A DNA stretch of 64,000 nt from Mucor racemosus (Eukaryota; Mucoromycota; Mucoromycetes; Mucorales; Mucoraceae), in the NCBI GenBank assembly GCA_027405735.1, contig JAPEHQ010000007.1, forward strand, positions 1,389,001-1,453,000, written 5' to 3'. Positions within the stretch are counted from its first letter, which is position 1. Every line of letters begins with the position of its first letter. The translations under genes were made by a program, and so were the position numbers. Positions 22,275-31,967 of the stretch are shown one piece after another. The notes under the pieces were generated by a model that searched no databases, had not been told where the DNA came from, and worked only from the letters and a program-made list of their open reading frames with translations.

Positions 22275-22806
22275 CGTCGTATATTTTCAGGATTGATGAA
22301 TAATACTTAAAAAAGAATACAATTAAAAGAGAGTGAGTAATGAATCAGTATTTCTTCAACTGTATAATAAAAACAAGATATCGTTTATTTAGATATAAAA
22401 GTATGGCCTTTTATATTGATTTGACATTGAGATCCTGAGATGTAATTTAAGGCACTATTGAACCATTAGATCTGTTTGATAATAATCTATGGATTATGAT
22501 GGATCAATCATAATTTAACCGTTCTTGTAGAGCTTGTGAGTTGTCTTGTTTCAATGCTGCGTTAACTGTGCTTGGATGTTGATTTGATAGCTACTTAATT
22601 AATTAACCGCTGGGATGAAATAGTATGGTGTCATACTTGAGGTCCGAGCGTTCTTGGTAATTACTGGATTAAATTTAGTATGCTAGGAGTTTCTTATATT
22701 CAATATCAAGACTTCCGATTCAGTACATGTCTTAGTCAATAGATTGTACGATGTACTGATTCTGTAGAAGGATATAACGTATAATACTAGAAGGTGGAAT
22801 ACAACA
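22275..22806 (-). repeat. Solo LTR of family 2, TSD AGCAG
   Basis: 532 bp matching 10448-10982 and 52285-52820. It is flanked by AGCAG at 22270-22274 and 22807-22811, which defines the family ends as TGTTGTA...TACGAC(A/G) on the minus strand. No pol sequence is attached. Confidence 0.85.
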
Positions 22807-23224
22807 AGCAGAAATTCTTGAAGTATTTATTCTTTTTTTTTTGGCAATGCTACAGAACATCGTTCAATATGACCGAATACTCATGAATCAGAGAAAATAC
22901 AACTGGTAAAAAACTGATGCCCAATCTACATCGAGGTCAAGATTGATAAAAGGTGCATGCATTCTGTAGTAGAAATCAATCGCAACATTTTGATCGATAG
23001 AAATTACAGGACCAAGGTGTTGTATTTGCCTTAGGATTTTTAAAAGGGTTTAAAAGCATACTTTATCAAACTTACTTAAATGTTATATACTCACCATATG
23101 CTATTATTATCATCTTGTTTTTTTATTTAATTGGTGTACTTTTAAAAATCAAGCTCTTCATAGTTTATAACAATGACTATCGGATGTTTCTGATTTTAGA
23201 TTAACATTTATCATAAGGCGGGAT

Positions 23225-23445
23225 GATGATACGTTTGGTACTGCTGTAGATAGAATCGGTCAATTTAATTTATGGGATTAGAATGCAAATACCGAGGAAT
23301 CATTTGTAAATTACTGAAGTACGTTCTGGTAAAGCATTGAATAGATTAGCTTGGCACCACTCGGCACAAAGAGGGTAAAAAGGTGGCAATAGATTCCAGT
23401 GATGGCCATGTTTACGTTTATGATGTTGGAGGCGGTAAGACTAAA
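23225..23445 (+). pseudogene. Fragment of a dynein intermediate chain gene (C-terminal WD40), copy 2
   Basis: The plus strand reads GTAVDRIGQFNLWD, stop, NANTEESFVN, then after a frameshift TEVRSGKALNRLAWH and after another HKEGKKVAIDSSDGHVYVYD. This order matches the end of cytoplasmic dynein intermediate chains (blade with VDG.G...LW.LN.DTE, then ALNR..W, then SDG...YDvG). In-frame stops and two frameshifts make it a pseudogene. It spans more of the gene than copy 1 and shares the same right junction (GGCGGTAAGACTAAA, then the S module). I see no intron inside it, but too little is present to call it a retrocopy. Confidence 0.75.
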
Positions 23446-23465
23446 ACTCAATATAAATCACCTCT

Positions 23466-24274
23466 AGCGCAATAATTAATAATTATAAAGTAAGACTATA
23501 TTATCATCAAATAAACTGCCACACTATTAAAATGTATAAATATTTACAGTAATAAGCTTGGATCAAGTAGGTACAGCATCATTAATTCTTGAAAAAGTTC
23601 ACAAGTATTATAAAATCTCTTATTTTTAAAACTTGCAAGGCTTATAAACGGAATATTAATTTAGAAAATTATTCTTTTCCAGATCATTAATTTTCACATT
23701 TTTTAATTTTTTTTTTCTGATTTTGCAAATCTAGAGTTAATTATACTACCAATTATGAAAATAAAAAATATACACATATACAAAATTTAGCGCTCTATTT
23801 GCTCAATAAAAAATAATAAACATTTTTACTGCAAAATATTACATGAAAATCCTTTAATCGAAAACCCGTTTTTAGGCCAAAAGTACAAAATTCCATTACT
23901 TAACATTTAATATTAAGCTTTTATAAAATGTGTATTAGTCATGGCTACAATTTTCTCTCACAATGTAGTATATTTAAACGTTGATTTTGGTATCAAAATT
24001 TGATTTTTCTATTTTTTGATGAAAATCATGAGGGTTGGTAAGGATGAAACGAGTCCCGAAAATGTCCGCTACAAAGTCTGAATTTTCAGACCGTATGTGG
24101 TTAAATATAAGAAAAGTTTAAAAAAAACCGCTTTTTTATTTAAAACTTAGATATATACCATATTATAAGAGATTTAGTCATTCAATCTTGCTATGCTTAA
24201 TTACGGCGTTGCTCTACGGGCTCGCTTTTGCAATTTTTTAATGAATCTATAACATGGCAGCCGGTGTTTCTGGT
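23466..24274 (+). repeat. S repeat module, copy 3, left part (split by the Ty3 element)
   Basis: Begins at ctagcgcaataatt after the dynein fragment and is about 90 percent similar by eye to copy 1. It ends at ...gtgtttctggt, where the Ty3 element inserted; the remainder resumes at 30294 with agacgatgcatgtttc. Copy 2 shows the same sequence unbroken. Confidence 0.85.
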
Positions 24275-24584
24275 TGATTTATCGAGACTTTATAAATTAA
24301 AATCAACGTAAAAAGTACCGTTTATTAGAATGAATTAAATATGGGTTTATATAGTTATTGGAATTGTGTGATAAGATCTAATGGACAGGGATCCATTAGA
24401 TCTGACAATAGATATTATTATTAATGTGTATGAATATAACATGTTATGTTTCAGTGGTAATATTGCTATAAGTTATGTTTCATTGTTAGTTCCTGGGTGA
24501 CAGGAACCAGTTACTGGATAGATAAGATCTGCTAGATTTGTCGGAGATCTTCTATATATCGAATGTTGTAATTCTGATAGATCA
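24275..24584 (-). repeat. 3' LTR of the Ty3 element
   Basis: 310 bp, TG...CA. It contains two perfect hairpins: GATCTAATGGA/TCCATTAGATC around CAGGGA, and GTTCCTG/CAGGAAC around a 5-nt loop. The outermost base pair of the first hairpin is intact here but lost in the 5' LTR. Confidence 0.97.
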
Positions 24585-24597
24585 TTACCCCTCATCA
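24585..24597 (-). promoter_or_regulatory. Polypurine tract (plus-strand primer) of the Ty3 element
   Basis: On the minus strand TGATGAGGGGTAA sits immediately before the 3' LTR start. A purine run at this place is where RNase H normally leaves the primer for plus-strand DNA synthesis. It is short and interrupted, so the exact cleavage point is uncertain. Confidence 0.6.
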
Positions 24598-24873
24598 GCG
24601 TAAGAAGTACGTGGTAAATAATGAATTACAATATGCTTGTTGTCTCGTCTTGTTGATAAACCGTGAAAAAAAAGAAAAAATAATAAAAGTCTTGTTGATA
24701 ATATATTCTGATATAAGATAACTTGCTAATTTGCGTGGTATAATACTCTAATATAGTATAAAATGATTTGCTTGATAAATATTCGCCTGTAAAAAACCTC
24801 TGTGCATTCAAAAACCTTGTAGGAAAAATGAAATACAGTTTGCAAGGAAAAAGGCAGAATCTTTTTTATCAAT

Positions 24874-27800
24874 CTATTTTCTTGTAGTAGCAGCTAATAA
24901 GCGTGCCTTTCTTCTAATTGATCTTTCTTGTCGAGATTCAACTTTTCGTTTGTTTACTGATTTTGGCTTAGCATTCTTTTTGCCTTTGCTCTTACTATTA
25001 GATTGCCCTGCATTGCGTCTGGACCAATATGTTTCTATTACTTCTTTAGAATCAAACATAGCTGGAGGTTCCCATGAATCATATGATGAATCATAACCTT
25101 TCCATCTGACTAAATATTCATGATTTGGTTCTTCTCCTCTATGATTAAGAATAGCTTGGATCTCAAAAATGTGATTATTTTCTTCTGGTCTAATACCATT
25201 TTCACTGATCAATTTAATATGAGATGTAGGTATATCTCGCGATAAAAATGCTTCTGCTTTATCTTGTAGTATATAACTACCATTCTTGGTATAACCATAA
25301 ACACTATATGGTCCTTCATAATTTGGATCAGTCTTTTTATTCTTCTCTACATTCTTTATCATAACTGAAGATCCTATTGGAAAAGGGTTTTCTAATATCT
25401 TATGTCTTTTTCTAAAATATGCATTATCTGCTTCTTTAGTTTTAACAATCTGCTCTTTAATTGCAGGTACTAAAATTTTATCAACTAATTTGATTTTATC
25501 TTTTAATGCTTTAACATCTATTTCCTGCTCAGGGAGAACTGCTTTTATTTTAGAGTAATCTGTTAACTCATTGGGTAATCTTGCAAAAACTACAACAAAT
25601 GGCATCATACCATGCAATCTTGATTTATGTAAATTTAAACAATATGCTGTTCCATCTAAATACAGATCCCAATTTTCAGCTCTTCCTTCTAACATCTTAA
25701 TTATGATTCCCTTAGCTGATTTTACTGCAGATTCCGCATTAGAATTTCCTAAAGGATTAAATGGTAATGAAACTGCTTGTTCTACACCAGCATGTAGTGC
25801 TATAGCTTCTAATAATTTATTGGAAAATTCTTTTCCGTTATCATGGGTTATGACTTTACTATAGCCAAACAACGACCATATTGATACTAATTCTTTTGCG
25901 ATTGTAGTAGCTAATTTATCTGGTATAGCTCTTAAAATAATAAATCTTGAAAACAAATCCATAACAACCATCATATAATTATTTCCTCTTGGGGTAGTAA
26001 CGTCAAATGTACCTAGATCCATAACTATATGATCAAATACTGCATTTGGAATAATACTTTTAGGTGGATGGTAAACGTGTTTACCTAAATTGAATACTCT
26101 ACATTTACTACAATTCTTGACATAGTATTCTTTATCTTTGCGTAAACCTTTCCAATGCATCTGATATTCTTCATGGATCACTTGCTCCATAGCTGTAACA
26201 CCAAAATGCCCAAGTAAGTGTGCTTTTTCTAATAAAGTTTGTTTCTCACTTTCATCTTTTGGTTGTTCATAAATATCTAAATGTGATGCATAAATAAATA
26301 AATCTGTATCTGGAGATTTCTTTGCTTCTAAATCATTTGCATCTTTCCCATTAGAAATTGTTTCATCTGTAGTAACAACTGTTTTTTTTGTAGCAACATC
26401 TGTTTTATTATCATCAATAACGTTTCTATGTACGTCAACAATATCTTCTTTTTCTTCTAATAAGGTTTCCGTTACTAATTTGACCTTCTTATTACTACTA
26501 TCTAAACTGTTATTATCTCTAGTTCTTTTTTGTACTATTGTAGCTCTTCTAGCCATACCATCACCCCCCTCTAGCTTTTTGGTACCATGTTCAAAAATGC
26601 GAGAAAGTCTATCGGCTAGAATATTGTGTATTCCGGCACAAAAGGTGATATCAAAGTCTAATTCAAAAATAGTTTCATAGAAGTTTTCTATCATTCTGGT
26701 TAATTTTTCTTGGGAATGTAAATATAAAAGTCCTTTGTTATCTACAAACAAATGAAATTTTTTACCCCAAAGCCATTGTCGGTATTTCTTAAAGGCATAA
26801 ACGACTGCTAATAATTCGCGCTTGGTACTGCCCCAACGCATTTCGCAACTAGTAAGTTTTCGTGCTATAAAACCTAAATAATAAACACGTTTCTTCTTTA
26901 CTTGATATAAACATGCACCGATGCCATATGCTGAACTATCTGTAACTAAATACATATCATGTCTCATATCAGGTGCTGATAAAACAGGAGCATTGACTAA
27001 TAACTGCTGTATTTTTTTCATTGCAATAGTATGTTCATCTTTCCAGACTTTGCTAATATCTGGTGCATTTTTTATACTATCTAACGGTGCAGTCAAAGTG
27101 GATAAACATGGTAAATGTGCACGAAAGAAATTAATTAATCCTAATCGCGAAGCAAGTTCTCTACTATTTGCAACGATAGGGTTCCAATCTAAAATATTAC
27201 TAACTTTTCGTTGGTCTAGGGCTAAACCTTTTTCTGATAGGCAAAATCCCAAAATATTAATGCTCTTCTGTGCTAAATGAGTTTTAGCAGCATTAATGGT
27301 TAAATTAGCTTCGGTAAGACGTTCAATGACTATTTTGACGTATTTTATATGCGTTTCCATGTCTGCTTCTGTATGTACCGTGATATCATCTATAAAGTTG
27401 GTAGTTACAGCATTCATGTCGGAGAATAAATTTGTAAGTTGACGTTGCACAAATGATGAGAGCGGAGTTAATCTCATAGGGGCTTTGGCATATTGGTATT
27501 GAAGTCCTGTCGTTGGATCAGTAAAGGATAAGAATTTTCTTGAGCTGAAATGTATGGCAAAAGAATGGAAACACTGAGAAAGATCAATGACAGTATATAT
27601 AGAATGCTTAGACATTTTTCTGTGCAACTCTGAGATTAATGGCAATGGAAAACGGTCAGATTTAGCTGGATCTAGTGCAGCATTGATTAAACGACAATCC
27701 ATCACTATACGACTATCACCACTATATTCGCCTTGTGCATTCTTCTTTCGCACAGGAAAAAGTGGAGAATTATATGGGTTTCCTGGTGGTGCTCTTTCTA

Positions 27801-29946
27801 TTACACCATTTTCTAACCACTTAGTAATTTGTGCTTTTACAATAGGTTTTACCTTTTCTTCTAATGGCCATTGTGCCCTATACATCTTGTGTTCATGATC
27901 CTTTTGTACATGTAATCGCAATGTACTTCCTGGTAATGTGCAATGTGCCTTTGGATCAATTTGTTTGTTTGCTTCTAATAAAGGATTTACTTCTGCAAAT
28001 AATCGGTTACGTTCACTTTCAGTACCGAAAGGTTGATTATTAGGGGTATAAGGATTAGGATCAATACATGGAATTTCATAATTATTATCGTCATCCCAAT
28101 CCATTGCTAAATTGGAAATAGTGATACCAAATTGAGTAATCAAATCCATTCCAATTATTACATGTAAACCATTAAATATATCAAATACTTCTAAGTTGAC
28201 ATTGCAAACCCTTGAATTATAAGTAAGTTTAATTTTCTCATCTGTACAACCCATTCTTTTCACTACATTATCTTTCTGACAAGTTTTAATTATACCAAAA
28301 TTATTTTTATTATTAACTTCAACTTCTAATTTAACAGCTAAAGCTGGTGAAATACTACTAAATGATGCGCCTGTATCTAACAAGAAATATGTTTTTACAA
28401 TGCACTTTTTACTTTCTAAAGTAATTGGTAAAATTAGTGAATTATTATTCATTAAATGTTTAGGTGGTTGTGAAAAATCACTATTTTCTAACTTACAATC
28501 TTTTTTGTCTTCAATTCTAAGAGCAGCAAAATGCATCTTGGATTCACTCTCGTCATCTGTATCCATCTCGTCATCGTTGACTTCTACTTCAACTGGTACA
28601 ATTGCTTTCTTTTGCTTATTTTTGAAAACTTTCTCTAAATCTTCTGCTTTGCATTCGTGTCCATATTTGTAGTTGGGAACTTTACATCTATTGCAAATCT
28701 TTACTGACATTCCAAATCTCTTTTGTGCTTTATCTATTCTCTTTTTTACATCTGGAGCTAAAATGCAATCTTCTTCTGAGTGATTTGTTAAGCCAGGATG
28801 ATACTTGCATTTGATTTGAGATTTTCCTTTAGATGACAAGTTGTCGCTGAAATTGCTATGTTTTTTCTTGTCAAAAAACTTCTTTTGTGTACTATGGCGA
28901 TGACTATTGTTCCCATAATTGTTGTTGCTTCTATGATTTAAATAACTTCGAGATATCTCTTTATCCCACTTTTCTTTGAATAATGCTTCATAAGTTCCAA
29001 CTACCTTTGGAATAATAAAATCGATATTGACTTCTTGTTTGTCTGTATTCAAATTGAGATAAAATTTGGTAGCTTTTACAAGTTCTTCAGGTAACGCTTT
29101 GAACAGATATCTGATTAAGCAATCTTCGTCTTTAATGTCTGCTGCAACTTTTAATTCTTGGAATTCTTCCATGAAACCTTCAAATGAATCAGTCTTCTTG
29201 TAGAGAATTTTCTCTAATTTTTCTCTGGCTTCTTCCTTTATATCAGCTTGGTTACGACCGTACTTGCTTACAATTGCTATTTTAAAATCAGACCAGGAGG
29301 TAAATTCTTTGCTCTCCATACGAGTAGCATACCATCTCGCCATACCAGTAGAGAGACGAGCTGGGACCAAACGCTGCCAATTATCGTTCACACTAAGTCT
29401 GTGCGCTTCTAAAACTCTTTCAAAATGGTGCAAACAATCTTCTATGTTCAAAAAAATAGGTTTTCTTCGGTTGAAAACGTGTCCCTTCCATTGGAAACAT
29501 GGTGTTTCAGCTGGAACCATCGTATTTTCTTGCGGGAACAATAATGTAAAACTTTTTTGCGCTATTTCAAGCTTTCTGGTAGCAGTACTCAAAGTTCTGG
29601 CTTCTATAGACCCTTCTTGTCCAGTTATTCCCTTCATTGTAGCATGGAATACTTCTAATTTTAGTTGATCAATCACTTTGACCAACTTCAAACGTTCGTC
29701 ACTGTTGATATTCAACGAAGAACTTCTATCGTTCTTTTCATCTTCTGATGATGAAAATGAAGACTTTCTCTGCTTGCTGTTAGCAGATGCTTCATCAGAA
29801 TCAACATCCATAGGAGTTGATTTCTCAGTACCAGACCCAGACATTTCACCTTCTTGCATGGTTGCCTCATCGATAACCTCGACTTCAATAGGATTGGCAT
29901 CACCTTCAGGAACAGGAAAAGAGGATCTTGTAGAATTTCTTGGCAT
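24874..29946 (-). CDS. Gag-Pol polyprotein with C-terminal chromodomain (1,690 aa)
   Basis: A single uninterrupted frame. Residues 1-85 are acidic and Ser-rich. A Gag-like helical region spans about 140-330 and a basic linker 330-380. Two Cys/His clusters follow: CKYHPGLTNHSEEDC at 380-394 and CNRC...HEC at 418-432. Aspartic protease: FLLDTGASFSSIS, with DTG at 524-526. Reverse transcriptase, about 690-900: VIDLSQCFHSF and the active site FIDD at 851-854 (phenylalanine in place of the usual Tyr/Val). RNase H, about 998-1115: VTDSSAYGIG. Integrase zinc region, 1242-1282, ending KNCSKC; DDE core at D1310, D1369 (THDNGKEF) and E1405. Chromodomain, about 1592-1645: YLVRWKGYDSSYDSWEP, which in this family targets integration to modified chromatin. 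The tail is strongly basic. Gag and Pol are fused without a frameshift, as in Tf1, so Gag excess would need proteolysis or turnover. It looks competent. Confidence 0.96.
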   Translation of the reverse strand: MPRNSTRSSFPVPEGDANPIEVEVIDEATMQEGEMSGSGTEKSTPMDVDSDEASANSKQRKSSFSSSEDEKNDRSSSLNINSDERLKLVKVIDQLKLEVFHATMKGITGQEGSIEARTLSTATRKLEIAQKSFTLLFPQENTMVPAETPCFQWKGHVFNRRKPIFLNIEDCLHHFERVLEAHRLSVNDNWQRLVPARLSTGMARWYATRMESKEFTSWSDFKIAIVSKYGRNQADIKEEAREKLEKILYKKTDSFEGFMEEFQELKVAADIKDEDCLIRYLFKALPEELVKATKFYLNLNTDKQEVNIDFIIPKVVGTYEALFKEKWDKEISRSYLNHRSNNNYGNNSHRHSTQKKFFDKKKHSNFSDNLSSKGKSQIKCKYHPGLTNHSEEDCILAPDVKKRIDKAQKRFGMSVKICNRCKVPNYKYGHECKAEDLEKVFKNKQKKAIVPVEVEVNDDEMDTDDESESKMHFAALRIEDKKDCKLENSDFSQPPKHLMNNNSLILPITLESKKCIVKTYFLLDTGASFSSISPALAVKLEVEVNNKNNFGIIKTCQKDNVVKRMGCTDEKIKLTYNSRVCNVNLEVFDIFNGLHVIIGMDLITQFGITISNLAMDWDDDNNYEIPCIDPNPYTPNNQPFGTESERNRLFAEVNPLLEANKQIDPKAHCTLPGSTLRLHVQKDHEHKMYRAQWPLEEKVKPIVKAQITKWLENGVIERAPPGNPYNSPLFPVRKKNAQGEYSGDSRIVMDCRLINAALDPAKSDRFPLPLISELHRKMSKHSIYTVIDLSQCFHSFAIHFSSRKFLSFTDPTTGLQYQYAKAPMRLTPLSSFVQRQLTNLFSDMNAVTTNFIDDITVHTEADMETHIKYVKIVIERLTEANLTINAAKTHLAQKSINILGFCLSEKGLALDQRKVSNILDWNPIVANSRELASRLGLINFFRAHLPCLSTLTAPLDSIKNAPDISKVWKDEHTIAMKKIQQLLVNAPVLSAPDMRHDMYLVTDSSAYGIGACLYQVKKKRVYYLGFIARKLTSCEMRWGSTKRELLAVVYAFKKYRQWLWGKKFHLFVDNKGLLYLHSQEKLTRMIENFYETIFELDFDITFCAGIHNILADRLSRIFEHGTKKLEGGDGMARRATIVQKRTRDNNSLDSSNKKVKLVTETLLEEKEDIVDVHRNVIDDNKTDVATKKTVVTTDETISNGKDANDLEAKKSPDTDLFIYASHLDIYEQPKDESEKQTLLEKAHLLGHFGVTAMEQVIHEEYQMHWKGLRKDKEYYVKNCSKCRVFNLGKHVYHPPKSIIPNAVFDHIVMDLGTFDVTTPRGNNYMMVVMDLFSRFIILRAIPDKLATTIAKELVSIWSLFGYSKVITHDNGKEFSNKLLEAIALHAGVEQAVSLPFNPLGNSNAESAVKSAKGIIIKMLEGRAENWDLYLDGTAYCLNLHKSRLHGMMPFVVVFARLPNELTDYSKIKAVLPEQEIDVKALKDKIKLVDKILVPAIKEQIVKTKEADNAYFRKRHKILENPFPIGSSVMIKNVEKNKKTDPNYEGPYSVYGYTKNGSYILQDKAEAFLSRDIPTSHIKLISENGIRPEENNHIFEIQAILNHRGEEPNHEYLVRWKGYDSSYDSWEPPAMFDSKEVIETYWSRRNAGQSNSKSKGKKNAKPKSVNKRKVESRQERSIRRKARLLAATTRK

Positions 29947-29978
29947 AATAATAAACGATTAAATGAGATTTTAAAAAA

Positions 29979-30288
29979 TGATTTATCGAGACTTTATAAA
30001 TTAAAATCAACGTAAAAAGTACCGTTTATTAGAATGAATTAAATATGGGTTTATATAGTTATTGGAATTGTGTGATAAGATCTAATGGACAGGGATCCAT
30101 TAGATGTGACAATAGATATTATTATTAATGTGTATGAATATAACATGTTATGTTTCAGTGGTAATATTGCTATAAGTTATGTTTCATTGTTAGTTCCTGG
30201 GTGACAGGAACCAGTTACTGGATAGATAAGATCTGCTAGATTTGTCGGAGATCTTCTATATATTGAATGTTGTAATTCTGATAGATCA
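29979..30288 (-). repeat. 5' LTR of the Ty3 element
   Basis: 310 bp, two differences from the 3' LTR. It is followed on the minus strand by TTTTTTAAAATCTCATTTAA, which lacks the TGG start of a tRNA primer-binding site. The Gag-Pol start codon follows 33 bp downstream of the LTR, leaving almost no leader. Confidence 0.97.
30050..30058 (-). promoter_or_regulatory. TATA box of the Ty3 LTR promoter
   Basis: CTATATAAA on the minus strand (in the ACTATATAAACCC context) is conserved in both LTRs and nearly so in the solo LTRs at 21764-22080 (TTATATAAA) and 31968-32258. An AATAAACGG string about 25 bp downstream could be the polyadenylation signal or lie near the transcription start. Confidence 0.6.
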
Positions 30289-30293
30289 CTGGT

Positions 30294-31967
30294 AGACGAT
30301 GCATGTTTCTATGATAACAGTAATTGCCTATTTTGCTTAGTTTATGGTTCATACGTTGTAATACTGCTTTTACATAGTGATTTATCAAAATATGTTTAGG
30401 TTAAATAAAATTAGAAATTTAATCAAGTAAAGAGATATCGTTTATTGGAATGAAATTAATAGGGTTTATATACTGTTTAATTTGGGGAATTAATGATGTG
30501 ATAAGGTAGTTTAGATATTATTTAATAGTAATGTGTTATGTTGGTATATCATGTTGGAATATCGCACTAAAGTATCATGCTTTACACCATGATTCTATAC
30601 CATGCTTTTAGGAGCATTGTATAGTTAATATTTAATTAAGGAACTTCCGGTTCCGGATCTGTTATTGTTTACTTTTTTGTATTTGACATGATCCGGGTTA
30701 AGAATGATACATCACATAGGCTGAAATGAGCAATTTAATAGGGTTTTAATTGCGCTAAATACTGTAAAGCCTTGAAAATCCTTTTTTACGTGTGTTGTTT
30801 CTCTCTTTTTGTTTTCATATTCCAAGGATATTATTCACCGTTTGATAAGGCACATCAGACTATCAAGCTGGTATTCTTTTCTTTTATCTGAATACGCATT
30901 CTAATATAAGGGACTAATGTTTTGAATATAATAGGTAGTAGTCGTTATATTAGAGACTGATATTTCTATTTAATGGCATTTTAAGATCAAATATCATTAT
31001 TTAATACTGTATTGTTGGACGTATTTCTTGATTACCAGATCAAATCAAAAGCAATAATATTTATATCTACTCAATCAATATCTTGAACTGGCTACAAACC
31101 CACGAAATGTTCCATAAAAGTGATAAAATTTTAAATGATATAGAAACACAAAAAAAAAGGATAATCTGATGTCTTGCCTAAATAACCGTAGTTCTGGTCG
31201 TAATTATACTTGAAAACAAATCTTTCTACAGCTGACAATTGTAAACCAAAATAGTATGTTTAAAGAAGGTTAATTTGTTTAAATCTTATGAGTGATAAAG
31301 TAATATTTATAACCTTAAGATTTGGCTTGCATATAAATTTAAGCAGTAAGTGTTATTCAAGTTTATGCTCGAACAAGAACCATTGTTGCTGTAAACATTA
31401 TAGCAATAAACATATTTACAAATGATGATAATCGTAGTAAATACAGTATACAGTATTGGTTCTTGCATGTATTGCTTTACATCAACAACGTATTGAATTG
31501 TATTGTCTACTATAATCTACATTAATAAAAACAAATGTAATTTAATAACCCATTCCAGTAAAAAATGCAATGGAATTTTGAGAACGACACGATGCTCATG
31601 TACAAACCAATTTGTGCCCATACGATCGGTTCATTATTATGCTTATGGTCAGATTTTATTTTTATGCAAAAATAGGGATAATGATATGCTTATGGGCAAT
31701 TCTACTATTCTACTATTATGCATACATGGGATTAAAGTCATGCACATGGACATAATCTATAATTCTGCACATACAGGTTTAGCGTTGTTGTGCTCGTGTG
31801 CAGTTTCTTTTGTTGTGCCCATGTGCATCTTGTTATCTTTTTTGCCATATTCAATGGGCACAACGGTTCAGGCTATAGTGTGCAGCCCACCTGGGCACAA
31901 CGAAATCATTACCTTGTGCAGTACTGGTCGGTCGTAGTGCTTTTATATATAAATCCTTTAACTTTGT
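30294..31967 (+). repeat. S repeat module, copy 3, right part
   Basis: Continues the copy broken at 24274, from agacgatgcatgtttc. It is itself interrupted by a solo LTR at 30378-30714 and then runs parallel to copy 1 (ttgataaggcacatcagact and onward). Its final 400 bp contain the same ATGC-CATG degenerate repeats as copy 1, in a somewhat longer version. Confidence 0.8.
30378..30714 (-). repeat. Solo LTR, distant relative of family 1, TSD CATAG
   Basis: 337 bp starting TGATTTATC and ending GATACATCA on the plus strand, flanked by CATAG at 30373-30377 and 30715-30719. The start resembles the Ty3 LTR and a cgtttattggaatgaa block parallels cgtttattagaatgaa, but the middle differs, so it is a separate subfamily. 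Copy 1 of the S module (near 13905) shows the uninterrupted target. Confidence 0.85.

Larger units (their letters stand above)
24275..30288 (-). mobile_element. Intact Ty3/Gypsy chromovirus LTR retrotransposon, 6,014 bp, TSD CTGGT
   Basis: Two 310-bp LTRs (24275-24584 and 29979-30288) start TG and end CA and are flanked by CTGGT at 24270-24274 and 30289-30293. I count two differences between them (ctgac/gtgac in the TTAGAT context, and tatatC/T in the last 40 bp), so the insertion is recent. The interior holds one 1,690-codon ORF on the minus strand with all enzymatic domains and no break. A polypurine-like tract GATGAGGGG lies directly before the 3' LTR. The element sits inside an S repeat; the empty site survives in copy 2. 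The single ORF, chromodomain and lack of a tRNA-type primer site resemble the Tf1 group. Confidence 0.97.

Noticed and set aside
24626..24811. 61-aa minus ORF between Gag-Pol and the 3' LTR of the Ty3 element, a possible accessory (env-like) gene
   Set aside because: Only about 290 bp lie between the pol stop and the LTR, the ORF is Tyr/Phe-rich AT sequence, and no membrane-protein layout or splice site is visible.
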